The notes under the pieces were generated by a model that did not search any database, was not told where the DNA came from, and saw nothing but the letters and a program-made list of their open reading frames with translations. Positions 1-5,051 of a DNA stretch of 9,732 nucleotides are shown piece after piece. Position 1 is the first letter of the stretch, and each line of letters begins with the position of its first letter. The DNA is from Christiangramia sp. (GTDB taxonomy: Bacteria > Bacteroidota > Bacteroidia > Flavobacteriales > Flavobacteriaceae), in assembly GCA_024644145.1 (NCBI GenBank), contig JAHELO010000038.1:1-9732 (forward strand), given 5' to 3'. Both the position numbers and the translations under genes were made by a program.

Positions 1-27
1 AAGGCACAGGCGTTAAAGCCTTCATAA
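1..27 (+). other. possible 3' end of an upstream ORF
   Basis: Frame 1 reads KAQALKPS and then a TAA stop at 25-27, ten bases before the gldB start. This could be the C-terminus of the preceding co-directional gene, but eight residues are too few to identify a protein, and an open frame this short is not evidence by itself. No promoter element is visible in the first 36 bases, so gldB is probably transcribed from further upstream. Confidence 0.2.
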
Positions 28-36
28 TAGAAAGCT

Positions 37-996
37 ATGCTGCAGAAATTAGGATTTTTAATACTACTCGTAAGTCTGTTTTCCTGTGATAAAAGATCTG
101 AAACTGAAGAAAAGATCGAGAAGATCAATGCTGAATTTAATTTGGTAAGGTTTGATGAAAAATTCGCAGCTGCTTCTGCTGAGACCTTGCCTCAGTTAAA
201 AAAAGCCTATCCCTTTCTTTTTCCTTCTCAATATCCAGACAGTGTTTGGGTTCAGAAACTTAACGATAGTATTCAGCACGAAATTGAATCGGAAGTGGCA
301 GTTGCCTTTCCGGAGTTTTCAGAAGAAAATGATGAATTGCACCGACTATTCCAGCATGTGAAATATTATTTCCCCGAATTCAAGGTGCCAGATGTATTCA
401 CTGTAACTTCAGAAGTAGATTATAAGAATAAAGTGATTTATACCGGCGATTACCTTTTTGTTGCACTGGATACCTATCTGGGGGTAGATCATAAATTTTA
501 TATCGGGATCCAGGAATACTTAAAGAAGAATTTCAGAAAAGAGCAGATCGTTTCCGATGCTGCCGGCGAAATTGCTGAAAAATATGTGCCGAAGCCCGAG
601 TCCCGAACTTTCCTCGCCCATATGTTATACTACGGAAAATTACTTTATCTAAAAGATAAATTTATTCCGTTTAAAAGTGATGCGGAAAAAATAGGATATA
701 CAAAGGAAGAGCTGCAATGGGCAAAAGCAAATGAAGATCAGATCTGGCGGTATTTTATTGAGAATGAGCTTATTTATGATACAGACTCAAACCTGTATTC
801 AAGGTTTTTGTACCCGGCCCCATTCTCAAAATTCTACTTGCAATTAGATGCGGAATCCCCGGCCAGAGTGGGCCAGTATATAGGATGGAATATCATAAGA
901 TCTTATATGAATAAAAATGATGTGTCAATAAGTACAATGTTGAGAACATCTGCAGAAGAAATTTTTAATAACGCGAACTATAAACCTAAGAAATAA
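37..996 (+). CDS. gldB: GldB, gliding motility lipoprotein
   Basis: The 319-residue protein resembles GldB, a lipoprotein required for flavobacterial gliding. In Flavobacterium johnsoniae GldB is one of the accessory lipoproteins needed for the gliding and type IX secretion machinery to work. The N-terminus is a lipoprotein signal peptide: Lys4, a hydrophobic run at about 5-15, then the lipobox LFSC with Cys17 as the expected lipidated residue. Asp18, Lys19 and an acidic stretch follow. The remainder is a soluble domain without further membrane segments; the segment near 190-210 (RTFLAHMLYYGKLLYL) is what I recognise as typical of the family. The ATG at 37 places the signal peptide correctly. 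The stop overlaps the gldC start by one base (TAATG), so the two genes are very probably co-transcribed and coupled. Its biochemical function is unknown. Identification is by recalled similarity and by the gldC neighbour. Confidence 0.9.
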   Translation: MLQKLGFLILLVSLFSCDKRSETEEKIEKINAEFNLVRFDEKFAAASAETLPQLKKAYPFLFPSQYPDSVWVQKLNDSIQHEIESEVAVAFPEFSEENDELHRLFQHVKYYFPEFKVPDVFTVTSEVDYKNKVIYTGDYLFVALDTYLGVDHKFYIGIQEYLKKNFRKEQIVSDAAGEIAEKYVPKPESRTFLAHMLYYGKLLYLKDKFIPFKSDAEKIGYTKEELQWAKANEDQIWRYFIENELIYDTDSNLYSRFLYPAPFSKFYLQLDAESPARVGQYIGWNIIRSYMNKNDVSISTMLRTSAEEIFNNANYKPKK

Positions 997-1334
997 TGTC
1001 TCAATTCAAGAAGTCTGAAATAAATATAGAGGTGGTTACAGATGAGAACCATGTTCCAGAAAATATTACATGGAGTGCCCAGGACGGGAATGTGTATAAG
1101 GAGGATGCCAAGGCCCTGATGCTTTCTGTTTGGGATAGTAAAGATCAGGAAACGCTGAGAATAGATCTTTGGACCAAAGAAATGCCTGTTGATGAAATGA
1201 AAAAGTTCTTTCACCAAACTCTGGTGTCTATGAGCGATACCTACTTCAGGGCTACTCAGGATGATAAAATGAGGGATACCATGAAGGATTTTTGCGATTA
1301 TTTCGCTGAAAAGACCGAGATCAAAAAAGGCTGA
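996..1334 (+). CDS. gldC: GldC, gliding motility-associated protein
   Basis: This small protein of 112 residues matches GldC in length and in its opening (SEINIEVVTDENHVPENITWSAQD). It has no signal peptide or membrane segment, so it is probably cytoplasmic. In F. johnsoniae gldC lies directly behind gldB, and its loss impairs gliding without abolishing it, so it is an accessory factor; its molecular activity is unknown. The start ATG at 996-998 shares its A with the gldB stop, an arrangement typical of translational re-initiation. The reading frame ends in TGA at 1332-1334, and the next gene starts with the following base in the same frame. Both the family match and the gldB neighbour support the call. 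Confidence 0.9.
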   Translation: MSQFKKSEINIEVVTDENHVPENITWSAQDGNVYKEDAKALMLSVWDSKDQETLRIDLWTKEMPVDEMKKFFHQTLVSMSDTYFRATQDDKMRDTMKDFCDYFAEKTEIKKG

Positions 1335-1703
1335 TTGGAAAAACTTCTCTTTGTATATAACGCAGATTCCGGTAAGTTGAATGCTTTGCTGGATTCACTA
1401 CATAAAGTCGTGAATCCTTCAACTTATACATGCAGGCTATGCGAACTTACTCATACCACGATTGGTGAAAGGAAGAGCTGGAAAGATTTCAGAAAATCCC
1501 TGGAGGTTGAATCTGTAGTTCTACATAAAGATGAGTTTTTACAAGCCTATGCTTCAAAGTTTGGTCACCGGTTCGAATTTCCGGTAATTCTAGCTCAAAC
1601 GCGTAGAGGATTGGAAGTTTTCCTTTCTCAGGATGAATTTTTGCAGATACGAGATCTTAAAGATCTTATGGGAAAAATAAAGGAGCGAATGCAGCTTTAT
1701 TGA
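1335..1703 (+). CDS. conserved small protein with CxxC motif, function unknown
   Basis: This 122-residue protein starts on TTG immediately after the gldC TGA and in the same frame. The TTG is supported because the next residues (EKLLFVYNADSGKLNALLDSLHK) form the start of a conserved family that I recall from Bacteroidota, and no ATG lies nearby in frame. Visible features are the N-terminal VYNADSGKLN, then a PSTYTCRLC segment with Cys33 and Cys36 (CxxC) and His40 shortly after, and a C-terminal KDEFLQ/SQDEFLQI pair. The CxxC could bind a metal or act as a redox pair, but nothing proves either. There is no P-loop or other nucleotide-binding motif and no signal peptide, so it looks cytoplasmic. 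It is probably co-transcribed with gldB-gldC. The 3' end overlaps convergent engB by 7 bp. I cannot assign a function. Confidence 0.75.
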   Translation: MEKLLFVYNADSGKLNALLDSLHKVVNPSTYTCRLCELTHTTIGERKSWKDFRKSLEVESVVLHKDEFLQAYASKFGHRFEFPVILAQTRRGLEVFLSQDEFLQIRDLKDLMGKIKERMQLY

Positions 1704-1717
1704 CTTTTATGAAGCTG
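1692..1717. terminator. candidate hairpin terminator at convergent gene ends
   Basis: Nine bases at 1692-1700 (CAGCTTTAT) pair with 1709-1717 (ATGAAGCTG) around an 8-base loop. Eight pairs are Watson-Crick and one is U-G in plus-strand RNA; the same position is an A-C mismatch in minus-strand RNA. The stem and loop hold the stop codons of both converging genes. No T-run follows directly on the plus strand. On the minus strand a T-rich stretch occurs only about 10 bases later. It could end plus-strand transcription, but it is not a textbook intrinsic terminator. Confidence 0.4.
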
Positions 1718-2305
1718 GTCGTTTATGCTTTCAATGTAATCAAGCACCTCTTCCTGTCCGATTCCTGCAGATGCTGAGGTGATAAAATACTCGGGCATTT
1801 CCTCCCAGCTTTCCAGCATTTCATTTTTATAATTCTCAATATTTTCGTCCAGCACTTTAGGTTTCAATTTGTCGGCTTTCGTAAAAATAATGCAGAATGG
1901 GATGGAGTGTTCACCCAGCCACTGCATGAATTCCATGTCTATTGGTTGAGGTTTGTGTCTTGAATCTATTAGGACAAATGCACATATCATCTGTTCCCTC
2001 TTCTCAAAATAAGCAGTTATGAATTTTTGAAAAACTCGCTTGGTAGATTTAGATACCTGGGCATATCCGTAGCCAGGTAGATCTACCAGATGCCAGTTCT
2101 TATTTATCAGGAAGTGATTGATGAGCTGTGTTTTACCCGGCTTTGCAGAGGTCTTAGCGAGCGATTTTCTTCCCGTTAGCATATTGATAAGGGAAGATTT
2201 GCCCACGTTACTTCTGCCAATAAATGCATATTCAGGCAAAGTGCTGTTTGGGCATTGGTCAACTTTAGAGTTGCTTACCACAAATTCAGCAGTCTTGATT
2301 TTCAT
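1697..2305 (-). CDS. engB: EngB/YsxC/YihA ribosome biogenesis GTPase
   Basis: The protein has 202 residues, usual for EngB, a TRAFAC-class GTPase needed for assembly of the 50S ribosomal subunit and essential in many bacteria. All G motifs are in order: G1 P-loop GRSNVGKS at 30-37, a conserved KPGKTQ at 55-60 (G2 region, Thr59), G3 DLPGYG at 75-80, G4 TKAD at 142-145, and G5 SAS at 178-180. The ATG at 2305 (minus strand) places the P-loop near residue 30, as expected. It follows the hydrolase gene by 10 bp and is probably expressed from the same promoter, near 3110. Its stop lies inside the 3' end of the convergent CxxC gene. No missing motif or disruption is seen. Confidence 0.96.
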   Translation of the reverse strand: MKIKTAEFVVSNSKVDQCPNSTLPEYAFIGRSNVGKSSLINMLTGRKSLAKTSAKPGKTQLINHFLINKNWHLVDLPGYGYAQVSKSTKRVFQKFITAYFEKREQMICAFVLIDSRHKPQPIDMEFMQWLGEHSIPFCIIFTKADKLKPKVLDENIENYKNEMLESWEEMPEYFITSASAGIGQEEVLDYIESINDQLHKSQ

Positions 2306-2315
2306 ACTAGGTATT

Positions 2316-3080
2316 TTAGATCTGTCGTTCTTTCAGCCAGGCGTGAAGTAGCTCGTTGAATTCTTCAGGATGTTCCATCATGGCAGCATGCCCGCACTCG
2401 TCTATCCAGTAAAGATCTGAATCTGGGAGAAGACGTTGAAAATCTTCAGCCACTTCAGGAGGAGTAACGGTATCGTTTTTTCCCCAGATTATACAGGTAG
2501 GGGTTTGCATCTTGGGAAGATCCTTTGCCATGTTGTGACGAATAGCACTTTTGGCAATAGCCAGGGTTTTTACAAGCTTGTTACGGTCACTAACCGTTTC
2601 ATAAACCTCGTCTACAATCTCTTTGGTTGCGATCTTCGGATCGTAAAAAACGGCTTCTGCTTTTTTCTTTATAAAATCATAATCTCCGCGGCGGGGATAG
2701 CTTTCGCCCATGGCGTTCTCGTACAAACCAGAACTTCCAGTAATTACTAAAGCTTCAACAGCTTCGGGAAACATTTTGGTAGCAAGCAGAGCAATATGGC
2801 CGCCAAGGGAATTTCCTAAAAGGATTACCTTATTAAAACCTTTGAAATCTATAAACTCCTTTAAATATTTTGCAAATGTACCTACACTTGTTTTTAAAAG
2901 TGACATGGAATAAAGCGGCAATTCAGGGATAAGTACCTTGTAACCTTTCTCTGGGAAATAATTGATTACACCATCGAAATTACTGAGGCCTCCCATAAGT
3001 CCGTGAAGGATAACAATTGGTGTTCCTTCCCCCTTTTCAAGATATGTGAATTTTCCCTCCTGCCTTAAGTGATCTTTCAT
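2316..3080 (-). CDS. alpha/beta-hydrolase fold protein
   Basis: This 254-residue cytoplasmic protein belongs to the alpha/beta-hydrolase superfamily. The oxyanion-side motif HGLMGG lies at 26-31. The nucleophile elbow GNSLGG at 89-94 gives Ser91 as the nucleophile. Asp203 in WGKNDTVTPP and His231 in ECGHAAMMEHPE complete a plausible Ser-Asp-His triad. There is no signal peptide. The cap region between the strands (about 115-185) is alpha-helical in character. The fold and triad predict an esterase, lipase, thioesterase or related hydrolase; the sequence does not reveal the substrate. Homologues are common in flavobacteria, often beside engB and the dcw cluster. It is the first gene of a two-gene minus-strand unit with engB, 10 bp apart. 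A TATATTTG promoter element lies 26 bp upstream of its ATG. Confidence 0.92.
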   Translation of the reverse strand: MKDHLRQEGKFTYLEKGEGTPIVILHGLMGGLSNFDGVINYFPEKGYKVLIPELPLYSMSLLKTSVGTFAKYLKEFIDFKGFNKVILLGNSLGGHIALLATKMFPEAVEALVITGSSGLYENAMGESYPRRGDYDFIKKKAEAVFYDPKIATKEIVDEVYETVSDRNKLVKTLAIAKSAIRHNMAKDLPKMQTPTCIIWGKNDTVTPPEVAEDFQRLLPDSDLYWIDECGHAAMMEHPEEFNELLHAWLKERQI

Positions 3081-3088
3081 TGATAGCC

Positions 3089-3119
3089 TTTGCGGTTAGC
3101 AATCGCAAATATAGCGATT
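3089..3119. promoter_or_regulatory. two overlapping inverted repeats at the hydrolase promoter
   Basis: TTTGCG (3089-3094) is inverted as CGCAAA (3104-3109), with a 9-base spacer. AATCGC (3101-3106) is inverted as GCGATT (3114-3119), with 7 bases between. The second pair brackets most of the minus-strand -7 element at 3106-3113; the first covers the expected transcription start. Such placement fits operator sites, but 6-bp repeats of this kind can occur by chance in an intergenic region of this length. Confidence 0.25.
3106..3113 (-). promoter_or_regulatory. promoter -7 element for hydrolase-engB
   Basis: On the minus strand these bases read TATATTTG, an exact match to the Bacteroidota -7 consensus TAnnTTTG recognised by the primary sigma factor. 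Transcription would start around 3098-3101, giving a leader of about 20 bases before the hydrolase ATG at 3080. I find no convincing -33 TTG at the usual spacing of about 19-21 bp. Confidence 0.55.
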
Positions 3120-3180
3120 TCGATACAAGTATAATCATTTTTAGATAACTGCTCTGCGTTTTCTGAGTAGGAGAAAAATT

Positions 3181-3197
3181 ATAAACAGCCTGTTTAT
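3181..3197. promoter_or_regulatory. 8-bp perfect dyad, operator-like
   Basis: ATAAACAG at 3181-3188 is followed by a single C and its exact reverse complement CTGTTTAT at 3190-3197. A one-base centre is too short for an RNA hairpin loop, so a DNA site for a dimeric regulator is more likely than a terminator. It overlaps the end of the minus-strand 10-bp array by three bases. Confidence 0.4.
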
Positions 3198-3224
3198 TTA
3201 CCCATGTCAACCACATTTTACCAC
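3195..3224 (-). repeat. minus-strand array of three 10-bp MraZ-box-like units
   Basis: Read on the minus strand from 3224 down, three contiguous decamers are GTGGTAAAAT, GTGGTTGACA and TGGGTAAATA. The first agrees at nine of ten positions with the plus-strand unit at 3309; the second keeps GTGGT, and the third keeps the TGGGT core. Sequence and 10-bp period match the array in front of mraZ, but the orientation is opposite. The second unit contains TTGACA. A one-mismatch -7 element (TAATTTTT, minus strand 3181-3174) lies just downstream. Confidence 0.5.
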
Positions 3225-3287
3225 TCGTTTTCAAAATCCTGAATCCTAAGCCAGTAGCTCTATTTCAAAGGTTTTCAAATACATAGG

Positions 3288-3338
3288 GTGGTAAAACTTA
3301 TCAACATTGTGGTAAAAAGTGGTAAATTGTGGTAATAT
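3288..3338 (+). promoter_or_regulatory. MraZ operator: 10-bp direct repeats upstream of mraZ
   Basis: Three contiguous decamers, GTGGTAAAAA (3309-3318), GTGGTAAATT (3319-3328) and GTGGTAATAT (3329-3338), repeat with an exact 10-bp period. A fourth unit, GTGGTAAAAC, lies at 3288-3297, 21 bp upstream and so on nearly the same face of the helix. Known MraZ proteins bind G-rich direct repeats at 10-bp spacing before their own gene: TGGGN with 5-bp spacers in E. coli. The array ends 6 bp before the mraZ -7 element and covers the -33 region, which fits autorepression. That MraZ binds here is inferred. Confidence 0.8.
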
Positions 3339-3344
3339 TTTCAA

Positions 3345-3352
3345 TATATTTG
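3345..3352 (+). promoter_or_regulatory. promoter -7 element for the mraZ cluster
   Basis: TATATTTG matches the Bacteroidota -7 consensus TAnnTTTG exactly. Transcription would start near 3357-3360, some 11-14 bases before the GTG at 3371. The only upstream TTG nearby, at 3327-3329, has a 15-base spacing, shorter than usual, so the -33 element is uncertain. This element places the mraZ start downstream of 3352. Confidence 0.65.
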
Positions 3353-3370
3353 GCTCTACAATACTCTACC

Positions 3371-3838
3371 GTGAAAAATCTAATTGGGACATATGAATGC
3401 AAAGTCGATGCTAAAGGCCGTTTGATGGTGCCTTCAGCCTTGAAAAAGCAATTGGCTCCCATGATGCAGGATGGTTTTGTTATTAAGCGTTCGGTTTTCC
3501 AGAACTGTCTTGAACTGTACCCAATGGAAGAGTGGAATGTTCTTATGAGCAGGGTGAATAGGTTAAACAGGTTCAAGAAAAAGAACAATGATTTTATCAG
3601 GAAGTTTACTGCAGGAGTTAAAACCGTAGAGGTAGATGCGAATGGCAGACTTTTAATACCCAGAGATCTTGTTGGTTTTGCCGGAATACAGAAAGAGATC
3701 GTTCTTTCTTCGGCCATCAATATTGTGGAGATCTGGGATAAAGATAGGTATGAACAATCCCTTGATGATTCTTCGGAAGATTTTGCAGATCTGGCTGAAG
3801 AAGTGATGGGTAACGATGATCTGGATGGAATATCATAA
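3371..3838 (+). CDS. mraZ: MraZ, transcriptional regulator of the dcw cluster
   Basis: The 155-residue protein has the duplicated AbrB-like MraZ fold, with the DNA-contact motif DxxGR in each half: DAKGRLMVP at 13-21 and DANGRLLIP at 89-97. MraZ oligomerises into a ring and binds direct repeats before its own operon; in E. coli it represses the dcw cluster, and RsmH counteracts its activity. I chose the GTG at 3371, which gives (M)KNLIGTYECKVDAKGR, the normal N-terminus. The frame is open upstream to a GTG at 3329, but that codon lies inside the operator repeats and before the -7 element, so a start there would not be transcribed. The C-terminus is acidic (DDSSEDFADLAEEVMGNDD). It is the first gene of the cluster and overlaps rsmH by up to 23 bp. 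Confidence 0.95.
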   Translation: MKNLIGTYECKVDAKGRLMVPSALKKQLAPMMQDGFVIKRSVFQNCLELYPMEEWNVLMSRVNRLNRFKKKNNDFIRKFTAGVKTVEVDANGRLLIPRDLVGFAGIQKEIVLSSAINIVEIWDKDRYEQSLDDSSEDFADLAEEVMGNDDLDGIS

Positions 3839-4721
3839 TCCTGTACTCTTAAAAGAATCGGTTGATGGTCTGGATGTTAAGCCAGGTGGGGTTTATGTGG
3901 ATGTGACCTTCGGTGGCGGAGGGCATTCCCGGGAGATCCTGAGTAGGCTTGGTTCGGGAGGAAAGTTATATGCTTTTGATCAGGATAAAGATGCTTTGGA
4001 TAATAAGATTGATGATAGCAGGTTCACGCTTATCAATGAAAATTTCAGATTTCTGAAACGATTTTTGAGATTCTATGGTGTGAAGCAGGTTGATGGAATT
4101 CTTGGTGATTTTGGAGTTTCTTCTCATCAGTTCAATGAAGCTGAAAGAGGTTTTTCTACCAGGTTCGATGCTAAGCTGGATATGAGAATGAATCAGGGTG
4201 ACAGGCTGAGTGCGTATGAGGTGATCAATGAGTACGAGGAAGAGCAGCTGAAAAAGATGTTCTATGCGTATGCTGATCTGAAAAATGCTCCAAAGCTGGC
4301 TCGTACTATTGTTTCTGAGCGCAAGAATAAGCCAATTGAGACCAGTGAACAGTTAAATGAGTTGCTAAAGCCTTTGTTGTTCAAGGGGAAAGAAAATAAG
4401 ATTCTGGCGCAAATTTATCAGGCAGTTAGAATCGAGGTAAATCAGGAGATCGAAGTTCTTAAAGAGTTTTTGCTTCAAACCGAAGAGATTATACTGCCGG
4501 GTGGAAGATTAAGTCTAATCTCATACCATTCGCTGGAAGACCGTCTGGTAAAAAGATATATAAGGAGTGGATTGTTTGAAGGAGAGCCGGAAAAGGACAT
4601 GTATGGAAATATATCTGTGCCTTTTAAAAAAGTTAATGGATTGATAGTTCCTTCTAAAGAAGAAATTAAACAGAATAACCGGGCAAGAAGCGCGAAATTA
4701 AGAGTAGCCAGAAAGTTGTAA
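3816..4721 (+). CDS. rsmH: RsmH (MraW), 16S rRNA m4C1402 N4-methyltransferase
   Basis: RsmH uses S-adenosylmethionine to methylate N4 of C1402 in 16S rRNA, in the decoding centre. Motifs (301-residue numbering): YHNPVLLKE at 6-14, the SAM-binding VDVTFGGGGHS at 28-38, a DGILGDFGVSSHQ segment, SYHSLEDR at 236-243, and the C-terminal NNRARSAKLR at 287-296. Length is normal. The start is ambiguous: ATG at 3816, or ATG at 3825, which gives MEYHNPVLL and 298 residues. The latter resembles many homologues, and neither has a clear ribosome-binding site. Either start lies within the 3' end of mraZ, suggesting coupled translation; the mraZ-rsmH pairing is the standard head of the dcw cluster. Confidence 0.95.
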   Translation: MIWMEYHNPVLLKESVDGLDVKPGGVYVDVTFGGGGHSREILSRLGSGGKLYAFDQDKDALDNKIDDSRFTLINENFRFLKRFLRFYGVKQVDGILGDFGVSSHQFNEAERGFSTRFDAKLDMRMNQGDRLSAYEVINEYEEEQLKKMFYAYADLKNAPKLARTIVSERKNKPIETSEQLNELLKPLLFKGKENKILAQIYQAVRIEVNQEIEVLKEFLLQTEEIILPGGRLSLISYHSLEDRLVKRYIRSGLFEGEPEKDMYGNISVPFKKVNGLIVPSKEEIKQNNRARSAKLRVARKL

Positions 4722-4727
4722 GCACCA

Positions 4728-5045
4728 GTGAAGAAGGGACTTTATAACATATTGAAAGCGAATTTCCTGATAAGCGAAGATGCTGTTAAGAACTGGAGGT
4801 TCATAGTTTTTTGTACGGTACTCGCAATTGTTATGATTGCTAGTTCACATAATGCAGAAAAGAAAGTACATCAGATCGCAAAATTAAATAAAGAGGTGTT
4901 GGAGTTGAGGAGTGAATTTTTAGAAAGGCGGTCAAAGCTTATGAGAGTGAAAATGGAATCTACCATTACAGAGAAAATGGTAGAAAAAGGGATAGGGCCT
5001 TCAGAAACCCCGCCCAATAAAATTAGAGTGATAATAAAAGACTAA
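4728..5045 (+). CDS. ftsL: FtsL-like cell division protein (Bacteroidota type)
   Basis: This 105-residue protein has a short cytoplasmic N-terminus, one transmembrane segment at about 23-40 (WRFIVFCTVLAIVMIASS), and then a charged helix at about 43-80 (KVHQIAKLNKEVLELRSEFLERRSKLMRVKME) with heptad-like hydrophobic spacing, as expected of a periplasmic coiled coil. That architecture and its place between rsmH and ftsI are those of FtsL, which with FtsB and FtsQ activates the FtsW-FtsI septal synthase. FtsL sequences diverge strongly, so architecture and position carry the call more than residue identity. The start is GTG at 4728, six bases after the rsmH stop; the resulting N-terminal MKKGLYNILKANFL looks natural. 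Six bases separate its stop from ftsI. Confidence 0.85.
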   Translation: MKKGLYNILKANFLISEDAVKNWRFIVFCTVLAIVMIASSHNAEKKVHQIAKLNKEVLELRSEFLERRSKLMRVKMESTITEKMVEKGIGPSETPPNKIRVIIKD

Positions 5046-5051
5046 CCTTAA

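Larger units (their letters stand above)
3081..3370. promoter_or_regulatory. divergent intergenic regulatory region
   Basis: These 290 bp separate the minus-strand hydrolase-engB pair from the plus-strand mraZ cluster. They hold two TATATTTG -7 elements (one per direction), two opposed arrays of 10-bp units, an 8-bp dyad and two overlapping 6-bp inverted repeats, each listed separately. The middle part, 3225-3287, contains a 9-bp direct repeat (GTTTTCAAA at 3227-3235 and 3271-3279) and otherwise nothing I recognise. A 65-codon open frame on the minus strand (3234-3037) overlaps the arrays, the promoter and the hydrolase start; I consider it fortuitous. Confidence 0.8.

Noticed and set aside
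978..1217. Minus-strand open frame opposite gldC
   Set aside because: Antisense to a recognised gene and without recognisable protein features.
1335..1703. Reading the small CxxC protein as a GTPase
   Set aside because: No P-loop, switch or NKxD motif is present, so such a label cannot be supported from the sequence.
2118..2913. Three plus-strand open frames opposite engB and the hydrolase (2118-2351, 2436-2750, 2710-2913)
   Set aside because: They shadow two well-supported minus-strand genes with intact motifs; none resembles a known protein.
3037..3234. Minus-strand open frame of 65 codons overlapping the hydrolase start
   Set aside because: It runs through the 10-bp array and the promoter and into hydrolase coding sequence in another frame; no family resemblance and no start context.
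3301..3720. Minus-strand open frame of 139 codons opposite mraZ
   Set aside because: Lies antisense to a clear mraZ; composition looks like reverse-strand translation, with no recognisable domain.
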